Positions 59,421-64,000 of a DNA stretch of 64,000 nucleotides are shown here, one piece after another. Source of the DNA: Callipepla californica brunnescens (taxonomy: Eukaryota > Chordata > Aves > Galliformes > Odontophoridae); the NCBI GenBank assembly GCA_023055505.1, contig JALIRH010000094.1:616578-680577 (forward strand), given 5' to 3'. The position numbers were made by a program, and so were the translations under genes. Below the pieces are notes generated by a model, which saw nothing but the letters and a program-made list of their open reading frames with translations, made no database searches and was not told where the DNA came from. The first letter of the stretch is position 1. The number at the start of each line of letters is the position of its first letter.

Positions 59421-62400
59421 AATAACCGAAGAAAGGGAACGGTAAAACACGGTTGTTATGTTTTTGTGTTTGTTTGGTTTTTTTTGTAAATACATTTTTG
59501 TTTCTATTTTTACCGCTTTAAGTAGTATGCGCGCTTTCTGCAAAAAGTGACGTAGGACCTATGACACCGCACTGTGCCATTTGCAATCTCTTTTGTTTTG
59601 TTTCCAGTTTCTTCGTGTCATTTAATGTTACCCGCAGCCTCTGCGGCCCAGGCAAACGCACGTTTCGGAGCAGAGTTTCCTCAGTCAGTGCACCAGTCCG
59701 AGGTGGGGCCGTCGCTGCCGTGTGAGCTGGGCATTGTTATGCAAATAGAGGCACACTTTTCTCTTCGGGAGCCTAATTGCCCCCTTACTGGCTTTGACTT
59801 TGCTTCTTTTGTCCTTTTGTGATTCTAAGAGAAAAATGACTTAGGGTGGTAGCAGTGAAGATAGGGTTGTGTCAGCAATAGAAGGAAAGATCGAGTAATG
59901 AGCGTTCTAAGATACATCCAGGTTTGGGTGTATCACACAGCACACGTGGACGTGATGGAGGTGAGGTTAAATCTTCGTTAAATCCAGCATTTCTCTCATG
60001 TCTCAGCTGCTGGATTGGTGTTTCTATGCCGTTTCATAGAACATACGCACCAGAAGAGTGTGTTCAAAGCAGTCTCAGATCTTTTCTTTTGTTCATTTCT
60101 GGTCTGTGAGCATTTCTTGTGAAGTTTGAAAAACGCTTTGACCAACGCCTGAGGCTTGAAGTTGACAAGAGGAAAAAGCGCTCCAGCTAATGCTCATATG
60201 AAATACATTCTTGACGAAGGTGTACATGAGATTAACATTTCTAGATATATTTTCTCAGTTTTTGTTGGTCTTTGAAGTTAAGGTCACATTGTGCATGGTA
60301 GCAACTTTAAACATGTCTGCACTTCTTGCATCAGTGTTTAGCCTGGATTATCAGTGCTTGTAATTAAGCAATCCTTAACCAAAGAAGACATTTTATTCTT
60401 TGTATGAATTAGGACATTTTTGCAGGTCGCTTGTTAAAACACTCTTTTTACGTGTGTATGTCAGTTCTCTTTGTATGAAGTGTTTTTTGGACACGCACCT
60501 CTTTTGCATTCTGTCAGCTTTATTTTTTCAGTTGTTCACTTGGTCCTCCACTGGAATAGAGAAGCACAATGTTATGACATAAAGATCACTTGTGAAAATG
60601 GCAGCAGAGGACAGCTTATGTCTTATTTGCAAGCTATAAAATAAGGGAGGATGGTGTGGAGAAAAGTGCAAGGATTTCTTTAAACATAGCTGTTGTAGTT
60701 TGCTGGTGTAGCAGGATGAGAAGGGTAAGACTGAAAACTGTTTTATTGTTTCTAACACATGTAAAAGTCAACTCTTCTTGTAGATAAATGTTCTGCTGTG
60801 TGCGTCCCCGTGCATTACTGTGGGGTTGCAGCACATAAGTGAATCGTTTAGAGCTGGGATCTTAAGGACAAATGTTGGGGGCGTTTCTTGATATGAAAAT
60901 GATGCTTTTGCCTCATCTTCGATGATACTTTAAGTAACTTGTAGTAAGAAACCCCTAATTGTGGCTTTTGTTTTGCAGAGTCTGGCATGAAGATGATGTT
61001 CAGTAATTGTTATTAATACTTGTAGAGTCACTGTGTGGACACTTAATCTGTAATCAATCAGTGCTGTCATGAGTCAGTTTGCCGCACCCTGGATGTACAA
61101 CAGAATACTACGTGTGCTGCAGACATGCGCTTGATCTTGGACTCTGAGGGATTTGTTTGTGGTGACCATGGCTATGGGGTTAAAAGGCAATTTCTTGAAC
61201 TTCCAACTGTAGCATCTGCCTTCCTTTTCTCTTGAAGGCTGCTGCCTTCTGTAGCATATCCAATGGAAAGGGTCACGTCTATGCTTTGGCCTCATCTTTG
61301 AAGCCTGGTGACATACCTTAACGTTACTTCTCTGAACTCTGACTTATGATGACTTCTGCAGGGCTGGCTAGTGTATGTTCAACCCCAGCTGATAGCTGGT
61401 CATTCCTTGGTGCTGTTTTAGTGTTTTGGAAGAGTTTAGTCTGTGAGTTTAAGAAGTTGCTTTATGAAAACTGAAACAGCTACACGTTAGGAATAGGAAT
61501 TTCTTCAATGTGATGTAGACAGCGTCTGGTGGACAGCTAGACAGTCAGCTAAGGAAGTGTCCAGGGTTTTTTATCTCTGGCTGAAGTGTCTGTATAAGTA
61601 ATTACATTGCAGTATTTCTGTTTTTCTGGTTTGTAGATCAAACTATAAGTTCCCTTCCAGAAGATTTTGAAGTTATGGTGAAGTTAAGTATGAGTATGCA
61701 AAGGCAGAACCTCTCAACTGTTACTGTGTTTGGCTTCTCCTGTGCAAGCAGAATAATTCTGGTTTATGTTAGCTGAAGATGTGACTCTTCTGCTTTACTG
61801 ATTTTATGTTGTTTCATGTACACCTGCTGTTTACTGATTAATTCATTGGTGAAACAACAGTAGTTAAGTCCTCAGAAATGTCATCGCATAGTGTCCAGTG
61901 GTGCTGTAAAATAGAAAAAGCTGACTTGTTTCTAAAGACTACGAGCTATTTATTTTAATTTTAACAAGCTACTGTCTTTAAGAAGTGATTAACAAACTTT
62001 GAACATCTTCATTTGATAACAGTTAGTGGGTGAGGCAAATAATGCGAACCATTAGCAGTATCATTTCAGATTTTGCATGGTAGTATATGAAGGATAACTC
62101 CAAGTTGGTCTGCAGCGTATCTCAGTTTTGCAGTGTTGTTTTTTGTTTTTTTTTAAGCCAGCCTTTAAATGTGACTTCTTTTGGAAATGTCTGAGGAGAA
62201 GTGCTCTGTAGTAGCTTTTCTGTGAAATTATGGGGAGAGTGCTTTGCAGCTTCTGTATGGCTATTGCTTAGGTCCATGTTCCCCTTTTATCAGATGTAAC
62301 TGGCACAGTTTCCTTGCTTTTCACTACCTGTCCAAGGCAGGGGATCTGGTTGAAAATACAACAACTGAAATTCAGTTTAGGTTGAGTCAGTCGTAAACAG

Positions 62401-63160
62401 GCAGAAGTCGAATTGTCTGGTACGGGAAACAACTAGAAGAATTATAAATACTTGCTGCTCCATCTGTTCCTAGATGCAGTGTAACCGTTCTGTGCCAAAG
62501 CAGTCTATAACCTCTGGATATTTCTGGTTGTCCAGCTGGTCTTGAATTCCTAAGTAGTGCTGGTGGTTTACTGCCCGCTGTGGTTTAGTTTCAGATCCAT
62601 GCCTTTGTTCACTTTGGGTTTGTATCACATGTATAGCCGAGTGTGTATAATGTGCTAAAATACTCCGTGTTCTGAAAGACTGATATAATGTATGATGAAA
62701 GAGCTGTATTTGTTAAACCTTCCAGCTGTGGAAACATGCATGCTTAGCTATATTCCCTCTTAGTATCTGTACTATAAAGAATTTGAGTATACTGTACTAG
62801 ATCATTTGCTCTATAAAGAGTGGAGCAAAGGGCATGAATATCTTCAGTTCTTAGTGTTGTGGCTCTTGCTGTGTTTCCATTTTTCAAACTCTGCCGTGAC
62901 AGTGATAGATTTATGATTGTCTGAACTCTGATTAGTCCAGAAAAGGTGGGAGAAGTTCTCTGAGACAACAGTAGGAACTGTACAATTCACAAGCATCAAA
63001 TTAAAAACCCTCTTTTCTTTCTGTTAATGGGAGCTAAAGAAATTAGGGGATTTTGATTTCAGTGTATAGTCTGCCTAGACTTCATTGTGGGGGAAGGAGA
63101 GGAATGAGGTGTTAGTCCTTGTTGCTCAAATGTGGGAGAAAAGGGTCTGTCCTTTTACAA
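59421..63160 (+). other. Putative first intron, no exon recognised
   Basis: Composition drops back to AT-rich just after the CpG island. Acceptor-like tracts occur (for example TTGTTTTGTTTCCAG near 59606, and TTTTGTTTTGCAG near 60979), but the sequence after them lacks a convincing coding frame plus donor. I interpret the region as intron of the gene driven by the CpG island. Confidence 0.45.
59739..59746 (+). promoter_or_regulatory. Octamer motif ATGCAAAT
   Basis: A perfect POU-family octamer lies about 320 bases right of the CpG island in putative first-intron sequence. An eight-base match is expected about once per window by chance, so function is only possible. Confidence 0.3.
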
Positions 63161-64000
63161 GAACTGCTCTGAAGGTAATGCCTCTGAAGGTAAATTTTGT
63201 TGTATTGGCCCATGACATCAAGAACTGATGTTAGGAGGGTGGCATTGAAGGTAGTACCTTCCCACCGATATTCCATTACATTTTTTTTGCTGTGTGCCAA
63301 ATGGAAATAGAGAGACAGTCTGACAAAATACTGTGCAGTACGAAAGTATGGATGAAGTAAAAGAGTGTCACTGAAATCCTCCATGCAGAAAAAATTGGCA
63401 CCCATTGACATTCATCAGCACTTGCTGAATGTTTGTGGAGACCAAACTATATGTGAGAACAGTGAGGTGTTGGGTGATGTGTTTCAGCTGTGGCAACGAA
63501 AAAAACTCTGTATGCAAATTTATCTGGACCTACTAAACCAGGATGAGGCTAAAGGTGGCAGGTTTCTGGGTCTCCTAATTGCTGTTGGTGAAACATGGTA
63601 TCACCACTATGAGCTGGAGACAAAAGAGCAGACTACGGAGTGGAAATGTGTGAATATCCCATCAAAAAAAAAATTCAAGATGCAGCTTGCAGTGTGTAAA
63701 GTGACATGCACTGTATTTTGGGATAGAAAAGGCATGGTCCTTCTGGATTTCCTGAAACCTGGACCAACTTTCAACTCTGATCACTACCTCACAGCATCGA
63801 CTAAGCTGAAGACTTGAACTTCCAGAGTGAGGCTAGAGAAGAGGACGCCTTTCCCTTGCAGTAAGATAACACTGGTCTCCATCCAAGTTTGAAGACATAA
63901 GCGTGTTGCAGTGGTTAGTCAGTTACCTCTGCTGATACAAATATTTGTAGGTGTGGCTCTTATTGATCACTGGGGACAAAGTGTAGCTAATGTTGGTGAC
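63161..64000 (+). mobile_element. Mariner (Galluhop-like) transposon copy with decayed transposase, cut by window end
   Basis: The left terminal inverted repeat (63161-63183, AACTGCTCTGAAGGTAATGCC) matches, inverted, the right end of the mariner derivative at 51398-51419. Transposase remnants follow. An N-terminal piece lies at 63390-63500, then the DDE region: 'GETWYHHYELETK' about 63590, 'TVFWDRKGMVLLDFL' about 63710, 'PGPTFNSDHYLT' about 63770. After TGA at 63815 the similarity continues to a 'DNTGLH' block about 63865, with TAA at 63862. A C-terminal piece at 63937-64000 ('VANVGD') shows a deletion before it. The first catalytic aspartate (TGDETW in the family) reads G. An intact enzyme would perform cut-and-paste transposition into TA sites. 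This copy is dead. Confidence 0.88.
63365..63817 (+). pseudogene. Mariner transposase pseudogene, partial
   Basis: An open stretch of 150 codons inside the mariner copy, covering a shortened N-terminal part fused to most of the first half of the DDE catalytic domain. Family transposases are about 345 residues. The start at 63365 is simply the first ATG and not the ancestral start. The stop at 63815 is a mutation, because homology resumes after it. The loss of the first catalytic Asp rules out activity. The surrounding context is putative intron of a host gene. Confidence 0.8.

Overview
The window looks like avian nuclear DNA, most likely from a galliform such as chicken. It is AT-rich and gene-poor. 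Its recognisable repeats are CR1 LINEs, whose 3' ends carry the ATTCTATGATTCT-type tail and the 'gttggaagggacc' core, and two copies of a mariner element resembling chicken Galluhop. An LTR of avian ERVL style is also likely. Prokaryotic features (operons, ribosome binding sites, CRISPR arrays) are absent. The short open frames scattered through the window are mostly chance frames in non-coding DNA or fragments of CR1 and mariner proteins. The species call is an inference from repeat content.

Layout. About 1-50 kb is non-coding sequence with scattered old CR1 fragments (2.45-3.56, 7.19, 17.2-17.9, 28.95, 34.7 and 37.75-38.2 kb), a probable LTR (27.99-28.5 kb), microsatellites (TTTTA, AAT, a (CA)24 tract, A/T tracts), a small GC-rich patch with a CTCF-like site (9.6 kb), and a pair of copies of an unclassified repeat (37.67 and 41.2 kb). 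Three short segments are bounded by credible splice signals and could be exons (4304-4454, 8802-8888, 43107-43199). I could not match them to a known protein, so they are given low confidence. From 50 to 56.2 kb there is a dense cluster of CR1 copies, all on the minus strand, including one CR1 nested in another and a 2.26 kb copy with endonuclease and reverse transcriptase remnants. A mariner deletion derivative lies within this cluster.

From about 56.64 to 59.42 kb lies a large CpG island. It carries two CCAAT boxes and GC boxes on the plus strand, followed by a good splice donor at 57,840. I read this as the promoter and untranslated first exon of a plus-strand gene whose body lies mainly to the right of the window. 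A tiny upstream ORF sits in that exon. The stretch 59.4-63.1 kb is best explained as first-intron sequence. The window ends inside a decayed mariner copy that still shows most of a transposase catalytic region. I cannot name the gene driven by the CpG island from this sequence.

No unknown multi-gene system was found. The points most worth checking are the unidentified CpG-island promoter, the splice-bounded exon candidates, the CTCF-like site, the perfect 18-bp inverted repeat at 35.3 kb, the unclassified repeat pair, and the mariner copy.
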